A stretch of 30,745 nucleotides of DNA from Candidatus Woesearchaeota archaeon. Its GTDB lineage: Archaea; Nanobdellota; Nanobdellia; Woesearchaeales; GW2011-AR4. The stretch's first letter is position 1; the number at the start of each line of letters is the position of its first letter. The stretch is taken from contig JACPMT010000060.1 in assembly GCA_016185815.1 (NCBI GenBank), forward strand, positions 1 to 30,745, read 5' to 3'. A program made the translations under genes and the position numbers. Positions 15,593 to 23,463 of the stretch are shown piece after piece. Below the pieces are notes generated by a model, which made no database searches, was not told the origin of the DNA, and worked only from the letters and a program-made list of their open reading frames with translations.

Positions 15593-16534
15593 ATGTTTAC
15601 CAAACACCAAACATTGGAAAAAGTATCTGGGCCAACTAAAATTGAATTACCTGAGCAGGAAATAAGCGGTTGGAGATTGCTTAATGTAACAAGTAAATGG
15701 CTTGCCTCTTATTTTTTGGAAAGACCATTGAAAATTGACAAAGACCTTGACATAAGTGAAAGCACCTTCAAATCGCCAATTGAAACAGAATGGCCGGAAA
15801 ATAATGTTGTTAGAGTAAGGCATTACAAAGCCTCAGATAATTTTGCTGTTGTTGTTTTGCCGCAAAGAAGGATGACCAGGCCAAATAAAGTCCAAGGCTA
15901 TAATATTGCTCCAGTTATTGCTTCTTACTTGGCAACCAACGGAATAAGCGCTTATGAGGTTGAAACTCCTTTAAGCGGGACAAGGCGTCCGAAGGAAAAA
16001 ACAATTGATGAGCTTATTACAGATGTTCAATCCTTTAAGTCAACTATCCAGCAAGCAGTTGCAGAAGTCAGAAGCATGCTCGACTTTGTTGCCGAAAAAG
16101 AAATTGGAATAATTGGCATCAGCCTGGGCGCAATATATGCAAGCATTGTATACGGCATTGACAAGAGAGTTTCTTCGGCTTGCCTTGTTATGGGAGCAGG
16201 CAATCTTGCAGATATGGTTTTTGAATCCGAAGATGTTGTCGCAAAACATTTGAGAGCTTACGCATCCTCACATGCAATTACAAGAGAGCAGCTTAGAGCT
16301 GAATTAAAGGATGTTGAGCCATGTAACTATACAAATCCAGACAAAGGTGAAAAGCTGCTAATGATTAATGGGTTAAAAGATAGAGAATTGCCGTTAAAAT
16401 ATGCCAAAGAGTTAGCTTTGGCTTGGGTTAATTATGAATCAACCTTATTGAGAGGCGGTCACAGAAGTGCAATTTTAACATTTCCGCATATCCTGCCAAG
16501 GATATTGGAGCATTATCAAAGAACACTAGAATAA
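15593..16534 (+). CDS. Alpha/beta hydrolase
   Basis: Ser-Asp-His hydrolase of unknown substrate. The nucleophile elbow is GISLG (175-179, Ser177); Asp263 in INGLKDRELP and His290 in GGHRSAI complete a plausible triad with correct order and spacing. No signal peptide is present. The N-terminal 70 residues have no clear motif and may form a cap. It follows the HTH gene by 44 nt with its own TATA-like sequence (TATTTAAATC, about 15560-15569), and is convergent with the next orphan gene. Confidence 0.85.
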   Translation: MFTKHQTLEKVSGPTKIELPEQEISGWRLLNVTSKWLASYFLERPLKIDKDLDISESTFKSPIETEWPENNVVRVRHYKASDNFAVVVLPQRRMTRPNKVQGYNIAPVIASYLATNGISAYEVETPLSGTRRPKEKTIDELITDVQSFKSTIQQAVAEVRSMLDFVAEKEIGIIGISLGAIYASIVYGIDKRVSSACLVMGAGNLADMVFESEDVVAKHLRAYASSHAITREQLRAELKDVEPCNYTNPDKGEKLLMINGLKDRELPLKYAKELALAWVNYESTLLRGGHRSAILTFPHILPRILEHYQRTLE

Positions 16535-16539
16535 GTCGT

Positions 16540-17157
16540 TTAACTTCTTAAGTACCTGCTTCTACTCATCCTTATCATACCAAATAAGGTGTCTCTATAT
16601 GGTCTAGCATTTGAATTCTCCCATTCCGTTATTTTTTGCAAATCTTGAGCAAAAAGTATCACAACCAGTGGTGTAACCTCAACTGTTTTTGGTACGTCCT
16701 CAAAAGTTTCAAGTTTTCCTAAAAGTGAGTATGGCTGTCCATGTTTTACTGCCGATTGAGTCATCATCTTTACTAACTCTTCACTTGCCCTTAGCTTTCT
16801 TGTCCAAATATCTGAGTCGTGAATACCTAAATTTGAAACTACCCATTCATAAACTTCTTTTATTTTAGATAACTCGTAGTCACTTGCTAAATGATTCCTT
16901 AGAACTCTCCTAATAGACAAAAAATGGTGTTGGTCGCTGTCATGACCAGGAATATAAATTTGATTTGATTTAACTTCTTCATAAAATTGTTTAGAAGGAG
17001 GTACATCGGTAGATGCTAATAAATCAATAAAATAAGCTCTATCTGGTAATACATTAGGAGTTAATGGAGGATGATTTTCTAATTCAGAAACTAATCTTTC
17101 AGCTAAATTTTTGTCCATACACTCTAGGACAGTTATACCCTTTTTAAACCTTTCCAT
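16540..17157 (-). CDS. Orphan protein, 205 aa
   Basis: Not recognised. It is a soluble, mostly helical protein with no membrane segment and no Cys cluster. Notable stretches are YIPGHDSDQHHFLSIRRVL (about 88-106), where several His and Asp could bind metal, and a hydrophobic strand LVVILFAQDLQKI. The C-terminus is basic (RMSRSRYLRS). The stop lies 5 nt from the end of the convergent hydrolase gene. The ATG at 17157 diverges from the thermosome promoter. Confidence 0.65.
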   Translation of the reverse strand: MERFKKGITVLECMDKNLAERLVSELENHPPLTPNVLPDRAYFIDLLASTDVPPSKQFYEEVKSNQIYIPGHDSDQHHFLSIRRVLRNHLASDYELSKIKEVYEWVVSNLGIHDSDIWTRKLRASEELVKMMTQSAVKHGQPYSLLGKLETFEDVPKTVEVTPLVVILFAQDLQKITEWENSNARPYRDTLFGMIRMSRSRYLRS

Positions 17158-17194
17158 TCTTTACCTTTATTTAGTAATAACAATAAACCAAAAG

Positions 17195-17317
17195 CTTTAT
17201 ATAGAACCAGATATGTACAAATACAGAAGATGAGGGGCACCCATTTAACTTCTTTAGAAGCGCATGGGTCTCATATTGTTAAATAAAATTAATTAAAAAT
17301 ATACAATAGGTGGTTTA
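17195..17317 (+). promoter_or_regulatory. Thermosome promoter and structured leader
   Basis: A TATA-like box TTTATATA lies at 17197-17204, predicting a start near 17226 and a leader of about 90 nt, longer than most in this window. The leader holds a nested hairpin: outer arms ACCCAT (17239-17244) and ATGGGT (17264-17269), inner arms CTTC (17249-17252) and GAAG (17257-17260). A Shine-Dalgarno-like AGGTGG (17306-17311) precedes ATG 17318. Confidence 0.6.
17230..17286 (+). CDS. Possible 18-aa upstream ORF in the thermosome leader
   Basis: ATG 17230 opens an 18-codon frame, MRGTHLTSLEAHGSHIVK, ending at TAA 17286, 31 nt before the thermosome start. The ATG lies within a few bases of the predicted transcript start, as in the leaderless genes nearby, and the frame spans the leader hairpin. 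Translation would disturb that hairpin. It may be a chance ORF; nothing but position supports it. Confidence 0.3.
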   Translation: MRGTHLTSLEAHGSHIVK

Positions 17318-18958
17318 ATGTCAAATCAGGTACAGCCAATATTCATTTTGCCGGAAGGCACGCAGAGAAGCGTAGGAAGAGACGCGCAAAGAACTAATAT
17401 CATGGCTGCCAAGATAGTGGCAGAAACCATTAGAACTACTCTCGGCCCAAAGGGAATGGACAAGATGATTGTTGATTCTCTTGGAGATGTTACTATAACA
17501 AATGACGGAGTCACAATTCTTGAGGAAATGCAGATTGAGCACCCATCTGCAAAGATGATTGTTGAAGTAGCCAAAACACAGGAAGATGAGGTTGGAGACG
17601 GGACAACAACAGCAGTTGTCTTGGCTGGAGAGCTATTGAAGAATGCTGAAGAGCTTCTGGACCAAAATGTTCATCCTGCAATTCTTGCCAGAGGATTTAG
17701 GCTTGCTGCGATTAAAGCAAACGAAATCCTGGAAAGCATTGCAGAGCCGATTTCCGAAAAAGACGACAAAATGCTCAAGCAGATTGCAATGACTGCGATG
17801 ACAGGCAAGGGCGCCGAGACTGCAAAGGAAAAATTGAGCGAGATAACTGTAAAAGCAGTCAGGGAAGTGATGGAAAGGGAGAATAATCTTGCCATGATCA
17901 GCAAAGACAATATAAAATTGGAAAAAAAGCATGGCGGTGCAATTGATGAAACAGAGTTGATTAACGGGATTGTCCTAGACAAGGAAAGGGTTAATGCTTC
18001 AATGCCAAAATCCGTGAAAAACGCAAAAATTCTGCTGCTTGACTCTGCCCTTGAAATCAGGGACACAACAACAAGCGCAAAAATAAAGATAAAAAATCCC
18101 TCTCAAATGCAGACATTTCTTGACCAGGAAGAAAAAATGCTGAAAGACATGGCTGATAAAATCGCCAAGTCAAATGCAAACGTGGTTTTCTGCCAGAAAG
18201 GAATTGACGATGTTGTGCAGCATTTCCTTGCAAAAAAAGGAATTTATGCAGCTCGCAGAGTCAAGGAGTCTGATATGAAAGCCTTGACAAGAGCGACAGG
18301 CGCTTCAATCGTTTCAAACCTGGATTCTGTAAACGAGAAAGACCTAGGAAAAGCTGGATTGGTAGAGGAAGTGAAGATTTCTGATGATAATATGACTTTT
18401 GTAAGGGAATGCAAAAACCCTAAGTCGGTTACAATCCTGATAAAGGGCTCAACAGAGCATGTTGTTGACGAAATCCAAAGGGCAATGGAAGATGCAATAG
18501 GCGATGTTTCAGCTGCGTTGACAGACGGCAAGGTTGTTGCAGGCGCTGGCTCAACAGAAATAGAGCTTGCAAGGCAATTAAGGAAGTTTTCTGAATCATT
18601 AAGCGGGAGAGAGCAGCTTGCTGCTGCAAAATTTGCAGAGGCAGTTGAAGTAATCCCAAGGACATTGGCAGAGAATGCCGGCTTGGACCCTATTGATGTG
18701 CTGACTGACCTGAGGGCAGCTCATGACAAAAAGCAGAAATGGGCGGGCATTGACGTTTTCACAGGCAAAGTGATTGATGCCTGGCAAAAGGGAGTTATTG
18801 AGCCGCTGAAGATAAAGACGCAGGCAGTAAGCTCTGCCTCAGAGGTTGCAATCATGATTTTAAGGATTGATGATGTTGTTGCAGGCACCAAAAAAGAAAT
18901 GCCGATGCCCCAGATGCCACAGGGCATGGGAATGGGCGGGATGCCTCCCATGATGTGA
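17318..18958 (+). CDS. thsA: Thermosome subunit (group II chaperonin)
   Basis: ATP-driven folding chamber of archaea, built of two rings of eight or nine subunits. Signatures: TLGPKGMDKM (41-50), DVTITNDGVTIL (57-68) and the phosphate-binding GDGTTTAVVLAGELL (93-107). The apical domain lies around 210-365. The later nucleotide-binding loop reads VVAGAGSTEIELARQL, with GAGS where most relatives have GGGA. The C-terminal tail is Gly/Met-rich, ending GGMPPMM, as usual. Full length at 546 aa; no second subunit gene is in the window. Confidence 0.96.
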   Translation: MSNQVQPIFILPEGTQRSVGRDAQRTNIMAAKIVAETIRTTLGPKGMDKMIVDSLGDVTITNDGVTILEEMQIEHPSAKMIVEVAKTQEDEVGDGTTTAVVLAGELLKNAEELLDQNVHPAILARGFRLAAIKANEILESIAEPISEKDDKMLKQIAMTAMTGKGAETAKEKLSEITVKAVREVMERENNLAMISKDNIKLEKKHGGAIDETELINGIVLDKERVNASMPKSVKNAKILLLDSALEIRDTTTSAKIKIKNPSQMQTFLDQEEKMLKDMADKIAKSNANVVFCQKGIDDVVQHFLAKKGIYAARRVKESDMKALTRATGASIVSNLDSVNEKDLGKAGLVEEVKISDDNMTFVRECKNPKSVTILIKGSTEHVVDEIQRAMEDAIGDVSAALTDGKVVAGAGSTEIELARQLRKFSESLSGREQLAAAKFAEAVEVIPRTLAENAGLDPIDVLTDLRAAHDKKQKWAGIDVFTGKVIDAWQKGVIEPLKIKTQAVSSASEVAIMILRIDDVVAGTKKEMPMPQMPQGMGMGGMPPMM

Positions 18959-18981
18959 AAATATTAACATAAGTAAACAAT

Positions 18982-19293
18982 ATGCTTAAAACAAAATTTA
19001 CTAGAATAACAGAACGAGATATTTACAAAACATTAGATGTTGATAGGGGGAAAACCGCTTTGGAAGTACAACAGCAACTTGCGCAGGATAGGGGAATAAA
19101 AACTGGAGGTTTTAAAGAACTATTATTTTTATCCTTGGGAAAATTATACACTTCTTTACTTAAACTAGAAAGGCAAGGATATGTTTATAGTGGATGGAGA
19201 GAAAATACTCCACCAGAAGTTCTAGAAATAAGGGGCGGTGCTAGACAAAGAGAATATTTTAAAAATAAAGATAAACCTTATCCCGAGCATTAA
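18982..19293 (+). CDS. PadR-like winged-helix protein, 103 aa
   Basis: The core LSLGKLYTSLLKLERQGYVYSGW (about 50-72) matches the PadR recognition helix and the start of its wing, and RGGARQREYFKNK (84-96) matches the wing return with the usual Gly-x-Arg-x-x-Tyr pattern. The C-terminal dimerisation helix of PadR regulators is missing, so it is a short form. It starts 23 nt after the thermosome stop and may be co-transcribed. Regulation of the following micro-ORF cluster is possible but not shown. Confidence 0.65.
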   Translation: MLKTKFTRITERDIYKTLDVDRGKTALEVQQQLAQDRGIKTGGFKELLFLSLGKLYTSLLKLERQGYVYSGWRENTPPEVLEIRGGARQREYFKNKDKPYPEH

Positions 19294-19356
19294 AAATAAA
19301 ATTCAATAACGAATAAGAATTAAAATAAAAACAATAATCAAACATGAAAACCAAAA

Positions 19357-19370
19357 CATTTAAATATAAC
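19357..19370 (+). promoter_or_regulatory. TATA-like box for the 22-aa micro-ORF
   Basis: CATTTAAATATAACC is centred about 27 bp before ATG 19392. The spacing predicts a leaderless transcript beginning at that ATG and is the main support for the micro-ORF being expressed. Confidence 0.55.
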
Positions 19371-19391
19371 CACCTAATTAATCACCGTATT

Positions 19392-19460
19392 ATGGCACAT
19401 AGCAATAAACCAAGTTTAAGAATTTCTGTGATTTTGCTAGTGCTGATTCTGGTGGCTTAA
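19392..19460 (+). CDS. Single-pass membrane micropeptide, 22 aa
   Basis: A 22-codon frame with a polar, basic N-terminus (MAHSNKPSLR) followed by an uninterrupted hydrophobic run (ISVILLVLILVA), long enough for a short membrane helix. A TATA-like box stands at the leaderless distance. A second peptide of the same design lies at 19814-19894, after the next gene. Function unknown. Coding status rests on promoter position and on the recurrence of the pattern. Confidence 0.45.
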   Translation: MAHSNKPSLRISVILLVLILVA

Positions 19461-19515
19461 AAGCTGCCTTTACATCTTTTAAAATTTCTTACAAAGATTA
19501 AAGGTGACAAAAAAT

Positions 19516-19812
19516 ATGGCTATACAAATTAAACCGCAAAGTGATGGAGGATTGGAGCGAATTACAAAAACTCCGATTGTTATAAATGGAAAACAAGTAG
19601 ATGTTCCATTACCTCAATCTACAAACAGATATTTTAAATTAAGGACCATAGGACATACTGCTGATGGTTACTCATATGTTGTTGTGGTATACACAGGACC
19701 TGCAGAACAGAACGGTTACAAAACTCTTGGCAGGGAAAAACAAGAAATACAACCAGATGAGATATACAGGTTAGCAGATGATGTAACTCAACTTCATTTA
19801 GGACCCAAATAA
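19516..19812 (+). CDS. Orphan protein, 98 aa
   Basis: Not recognised. It is probably all-beta: repeated strand-like stretches TPIVINGKQVDVPLP, YFKLRTIGHTADGYSYVVVVYTGP and KQEIQPDEIYRLADDV. There are no Cys residues and no membrane helix. ATG 19516 is chosen over the in-frame GTG at 19504 because AAAGGTGA just upstream, which contains that GTG, is a good Shine-Dalgarno sequence. It is flanked by two membrane micropeptide ORFs, the second starting 1 nt after its stop, which suggests one transcript. Confidence 0.65.
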   Translation: MAIQIKPQSDGGLERITKTPIVINGKQVDVPLPQSTNRYFKLRTIGHTADGYSYVVVVYTGPAEQNGYKTLGREKQEIQPDEIYRLADDVTQLHLGPK

Positions 19813-19813
19813 A

Positions 19814-19894
19814 ATGAACAAAAATAAAACATTAAAATCATTTTCAATTTTGAGTATTTCAATTCTGTTAGTGATTATTATCGTTATTTTGTAA
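19814..19894 (+). CDS. Single-pass membrane micropeptide, 26 aa
   Basis: Begins 1 nt after the stop of the 98-aa orphan. Basic polar N-terminus (MNKNKTLKS), then a hydrophobic helix (FSILSISILLVIIIVIL). The design, including the Asn-Lys near the start, resembles the 22-aa peptide at 19392. A short GC-rich inverted repeat follows its stop (about 19893-19917, GGGCC/GGCCT), which may mark the end of the transcript. Confidence 0.45.
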   Translation: MNKNKTLKSFSILSISILLVIIIVIL

Positions 19895-19971
19895 GGGCCG
19901 ATTTATGTTCTGGCCTTTGCATTCAAAACAATATGAGACAAAACTATAAATCAAAATGGAGGTAAAACAAA

Positions 19972-20034
19972 ATGAAATCAAATTTTGAAACAATAAATTT
20001 CGAAGACAAAATGGAAGAGTTTAGGGAGAAGTGA
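19972..20034 (+). CDS. 20-aa ORF coupled to the acetolactate synthase-like gene
   Basis: ATG 19972 opens a 20-codon frame (MKSNFETINFEDKMEEFREK) whose TGA ends one base before the ATG of the large enzyme. A strong Shine-Dalgarno sequence TGGAGGTAA lies at 19957-19965. A TATA-like ACTATAAATC (about 19943-19952) is at leaderless distance, so leadered and leaderless translation are both possible. The peptide has no run of branched-chain residues, so it is not an obvious ilv attenuator. It may only serve to couple translation. Confidence 0.45.
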   Translation: MKSNFETINFEDKMEEFREK

Positions 20035-20035
20035 A

Positions 20036-21883
20036 ATGGCCATTGTAGAAACCAATCATAAAATTGGTACACTCGAACATTTGGTTAATGAGTGGCCAAT
20101 TGGACAAGAATTAACTGCTAGCGAAATCTATCGATATACTTTAGAAATGCTAGGGGTGGAAATGATTGGTGTTTACATCGGCGGTAGATGCATAGATCTA
20201 ATTGATAAGATAGGCCAGTCTAAAAAAATTCAATTGAGGGTTGGAACTTCAGAATCAGACTTAGGCCATGCAATGCAGGCGTACTTTAAAGTGACTAGAA
20301 AACCAGGCTTGCTGATAGTAACTTCAGGTCCAGGAGGCACAAATTCGGCCACACCTGTAAAAGATGCGCATTCTGACAGTGACGCTTTAATTGTAACTGT
20401 TGGTCAAGTTCCAAATGAAGTAATGGAAGTAGAAGATGAACCATTTCAAGGCGCTGTAATGGTTGAGCCATTTAGTTATTGGTCAAAGTGGACTCATAGA
20501 ATAAAAGATCCTGACGAAGTCCAGAGCGTTTTAAAAACAGCTTATTATCTATCTAAAAATGGCCGACCAGGTCCTATAGTAATTGAATTTCCAAGCCCTA
20601 TCGCGCAATTTCAAAAAGCTAAATTAAAACATTTAGATGAGGTTCCTCTAATTGATGTACAACTTAAAAAACCTGAAGTTTATAGAAGAGTTGAAGTTAA
20701 AACAACTAATTTGGATAATTTAGTTGAAGCAGTAAAAGTTTCACAGAGACCAGTAGGGGTAGGAGGGGGCGGTGTTTATAATGCAGGAGCTGCAGAGGAA
20801 TTAATTCAAACAGTAGAAAGGGCTGATATGCCGCTGGAAACAACTTTAATTTTGTTAGGTGGTGTTAGGAAGCATAGACTAAACCTTGGATTGCCAGGTA
20901 TGCACGGCCCTATAGAAAACAATTTGGCAATCTATAATTCTGATTTAGTTGTATATGTTGGAGGAAGATTAGATGACAGAATAATAGGAGATCCAAAAAA
21001 ATTTGCACCAGACGCAAAAATCTTCTGGATTGAGCCAAATTACCCCGGAATAAGCACTGTCATGGCCCAAAGAGTTCAAAAAATTGAAATGGATGCTAAA
21101 AAGGCACTACACTATTTGCTAGAAAAACTGCCACAATTAACTCATGAAAGATGGCTTAATCAAATTTATGCATGGCGAGAAAAATATCCGATGCCAACCC
21201 ATGTTCCACGAAAAGTAATACAACAAATAAGAGAATTTGTAAAAATATATGAACCAAAAGAACCTTATATCACAACAGGTGTTGGAGCTCATCAAATGTT
21301 TTTAGCAGAATTCTGGGATTTTGACCCTGAACTTGGTATGAAAATGTTATTAACTTCTGGCGGCCTTGGAGTTATGGGGACAGGTATGCCATTTGCTGTT
21401 GGTGCAGGTTTTGCTGATCCAAGTAGGCAGGTCTATATTTTTAATGGAGATGGAAGTGCAATAATGGACCAAAGAGCCAAACTAATGGCATGGCAACTTG
21501 CACGAGATGGTCAATATCCAGGGGTTAAGGAAATAATATTTAGAGATAATTCATTAGGAATGGTAGATTTTTGGCAAGATGAGTTTTGGGAGCAAAGAAA
21601 GACAGCAACGGCTATAGAAGCGCCAGATGAATATTTTAAGCACATAGCTCTTGCAAGTCAATTCAAATATTTTGTTGTGGATTACAGAAACGGAAATACG
21701 GGAAGCAACAGGGCTATTTCTGAAGACTTTGTAAAATACAGAGGCAACGCTTTGTTAGAGGTAAAAATGCTACCCCAATCAGTGCGCCCAATGATTCCTG
21801 CTGCAAAAAGTGCTCTAGAAATGAAATTACCCAATGGAATGAAACTTGATCCTACAGATTTGCTTGTGGGTAAAAACTGGTAA
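20036..21883 (+). CDS. Thiamine-diphosphate enzyme, acetolactate synthase large-subunit-like
   Basis: Three-domain ThDP enzyme of 615 aa. The catalytic Glu of the pyrimidine domain is Glu73 in TSESDLGHAMQAY, followed by TSGPGGTNSATPVKDAHSDS. The middle domain has YVGGRLDDRIIGDPKKFAP, close to acetolactate synthase. The ThDP-binding motif is NGDGSAIMDQ (470-479) with Asn505 in RDNSLGMVDFWQ, and LTSGGLGVMGTGMPFAVGA also fits that family. Departure: IGVYIGGRCIDLIDKI replaces the usual Gly-Tyr-Pro-Gly-Gly-Ala segment. No small subunit or other branched-chain synthesis gene is nearby, so acetolactate formation is inferred and another 2-ketoacid reaction is possible. Confidence 0.85.
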   Translation: MAIVETNHKIGTLEHLVNEWPIGQELTASEIYRYTLEMLGVEMIGVYIGGRCIDLIDKIGQSKKIQLRVGTSESDLGHAMQAYFKVTRKPGLLIVTSGPGGTNSATPVKDAHSDSDALIVTVGQVPNEVMEVEDEPFQGAVMVEPFSYWSKWTHRIKDPDEVQSVLKTAYYLSKNGRPGPIVIEFPSPIAQFQKAKLKHLDEVPLIDVQLKKPEVYRRVEVKTTNLDNLVEAVKVSQRPVGVGGGGVYNAGAAEELIQTVERADMPLETTLILLGGVRKHRLNLGLPGMHGPIENNLAIYNSDLVVYVGGRLDDRIIGDPKKFAPDAKIFWIEPNYPGISTVMAQRVQKIEMDAKKALHYLLEKLPQLTHERWLNQIYAWREKYPMPTHVPRKVIQQIREFVKIYEPKEPYITTGVGAHQMFLAEFWDFDPELGMKMLLTSGGLGVMGTGMPFAVGAGFADPSRQVYIFNGDGSAIMDQRAKLMAWQLARDGQYPGVKEIIFRDNSLGMVDFWQDEFWEQRKTATAIEAPDEYFKHIALASQFKYFVVDYRNGNTGSNRAISEDFVKYRGNALLEVKMLPQSVRPMIPAAKSALEMKLPNGMKLDPTDLLVGKNW

Positions 21884-21968
21884 AATTCCAAAATCTTTAT
21901 ATACATCTGTTCTTCTTGTTGTTTTATTAGGGTGGATTTAACATATTTAAAAAAAGAGGTTGATTGAC

Positions 21969-22586
21969 ATGGCTGAAGAAGAGTTTGTTCCGTACAAGGA
22001 TATTTCTGAGTTAAAAAGGGAATTGGAGGGCATGAAAGGCAGGAAAGACGTTCCTGCAAAAGACATTTACGATGCTGTGCAGAAACTGGCGCAGACAATG
22101 ACAGATATGCTTGAGGTTTTTGGCGCGGCAACAGAGCAGATGAGGCTTGAAGAGCGGGAATATGAGTCAGAAGCAAGAAAGCACGAGATGATTATCTCAA
22201 AACTTGACAAGCTTATTGAGCAAAACAGGACTATTGCAGAAGGCATGGTTGCAATTGTCGAGATGATAAAGGAAAAGATTGCAGCGCCTGCAAAAGAAAG
22301 GCAGGAATCAATGTTTGCCCAGCCAAAAGAAGAGCAATTATTCAAGCCAAGGCCATTCATGAAGCCCGAGTGGCAGCCAAGGCCGGAGCCAGTCCAGAGG
22401 CAGCCGATGATGGCGCCGCCGCAAATGGCAACTCCTTCAATTCCTCAGCCTATGCCACCTCCTGATTTCGGAACGATGCCGCCAATGGAGCCTGAACCAA
22501 CTCCAGACCTGAATTTTCCGGAAGAGCCTTTCCTCTTGGATCAAGAGCCAAAGAAAAAGGGGCTGTTTGGAATGTTTAAGAAGTGA
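21969..22586 (+). CDS. Orphan coiled-coil, proline-rich protein, 205 aa
   Basis: Not recognised. Residues about 8-110 form a charged helix with long coiled-coil propensity; about 130-190 is a Pro/Met/Gln-rich linker; the C-terminus KKKGLFGMFKK is a short basic amphipathic segment that could touch membrane or a partner. ATG 21969 is chosen, with GAGGTTGA upstream, over the in-frame TTG at 21960. A TATA-like CTTTATATAC lies at about 21894-21903. The design (coil, flexible linker, short end motif) suggests a scaffold or adaptor protein. Confidence 0.75.
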   Translation: MAEEEFVPYKDISELKRELEGMKGRKDVPAKDIYDAVQKLAQTMTDMLEVFGAATEQMRLEEREYESEARKHEMIISKLDKLIEQNRTIAEGMVAIVEMIKEKIAAPAKERQESMFAQPKEEQLFKPRPFMKPEWQPRPEPVQRQPMMAPPQMATPSIPQPMPPPDFGTMPPMEPEPTPDLNFPEEPFLLDQEPKKKGLFGMFKK

Positions 22587-22677
22587 ATTTTGAAATTTTT
22601 TATATTTAATGGCAAATTGTTTAATGCGTTGAAAATATATTAACTAACATTTTAATGAAGATTAATAAGCTTCACAA

Positions 22678-23166
22678 ATGGACCAAATACAAACCTCAAA
22701 ATCATTCAGGCACTTTGCAAAGCATCTCTTTCTTATAGGAAGAGTTTATGTTGAGAGAAAAAAAGCAAAGGAGGATGTTGACAGCCATCTCCAAAGGATG
22801 AGGAAATCCATAATAAGGATGAACCTGAGCTACAGCGACATAGACAGACTAAAGAAAAAGATTGAAAACATGCTTGACTGGGAAAGGAAATATGCAAAAT
22901 TCTTCAAGCCGGAAGACAAGGAAACACAAGCGCTAAAAGGGCAGATAAATGCCTTGGAACAGGAATTGAGGAATGAAAGGGAGGAAAAAATGAGCATAAC
23001 AAGCGAGAATAATGAAAAGATATCCCAGCTTACAGGCTCATTGGACAACATAAAAAACCAGATGAAGCACCTGCATCTTGAAAAGGCAAAAAGGCAGCAA
23101 AGGCTTACTGCATTAGACAAAAAAATAAGGGAAAAGGTCGATGTGCATAGGTACTATCATTCATGA
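22678..23166 (+). CDS. Orphan coiled-coil protein, 162 aa
   Basis: Not recognised. It is basic and almost entirely helical. Residues 1-75 may form a small helical bundle (SFRHFAKHLFLIGRVYVERKK), and 80-150 is a heptad-rich coiled coil (ALKGQINALEQELRNEREEK). No membrane segment and no Cys. It follows another coiled-coil orphan on the same strand after about 90 nt, so the two may work together. Its stop lies 3 nt from the end of the convergent histone-fold gene. Confidence 0.75.
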   Translation: MDQIQTSKSFRHFAKHLFLIGRVYVERKKAKEDVDSHLQRMRKSIIRMNLSYSDIDRLKKKIENMLDWERKYAKFFKPEDKETQALKGQINALEQELRNEREEKMSITSENNEKISQLTGSLDNIKNQMKHLHLEKAKRQQRLTALDKKIREKVDVHRYYHS

Positions 23167-23169
23167 ATT

Positions 23170-23352
23170 TCACAAATCCCTTGCCATCAGCGTATTTCTG
23201 GAATTCAACTTTGCCCTCTTACAGGCTTCTTGGATTAATTGTTTGTTTTTTTCTTCAAGAGCCTTGTAAAATTCCTCTGCAACGCTCAACGGCTTGCTGT
23301 CTATCTTTGCGAGTTCCTTGACTTGGGATTTAACGATTACGGATTTGGTCAT
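23170..23352 (-). CDS. Small histone-fold-like protein, 60 aa
   Basis: The sequence SVAEEFYKALEEKNKQLIQEACKRAKLNSRNTLMARDL (23-60) has the long central helix, a short loop with Arg-Asn-Thr and the final helix start (ARDL) of a histone fold, comparable with AKHSGRKTVHEGDV in the true histone at 25265. The first 20 residues (VIVKSQVKELAKIDSKPL) match helix 1. It is similar to the short single-fold archaeal proteins of the DUF1931 type. Its promoter region is repeat module 1 (23357-23413), 5 nt from its ATG. Confidence 0.7.
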   Translation of the reverse strand: MTKSVIVKSQVKELAKIDSKPLSVAEEFYKALEEKNKQLIQEACKRAKLNSRNTLMARDL

Positions 23353-23356
23353 TTTT

Positions 23357-23413
23357 ATTCACAAGCGGTTTACTTTCTTCACCCTACATTTAAAAGTCGC
23401 TCTAGTTTTTTAT
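23357..23413 (-). repeat. Dispersed repeat, copy E (module 1 only)
   Basis: On the minus strand it reads CTAGAGCGACTTTTAAATG, then GGTGAAGAAAGTAAACCGC, then TTGTG, closely matching module 1 of copies A and C. CTTTTAAATG resembles a TATA box, and a start about 25 bp on would give a leader of roughly 14 nt for the histone-fold gene. No module 2 follows, so this copy separates the promoter-like part from the hairpin part. Confidence 0.7.
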
Positions 23414-23463
23414 TTATTTAATTTATTTTAATGTTTTTTATTGAATTATTTTGATATTGTTTT

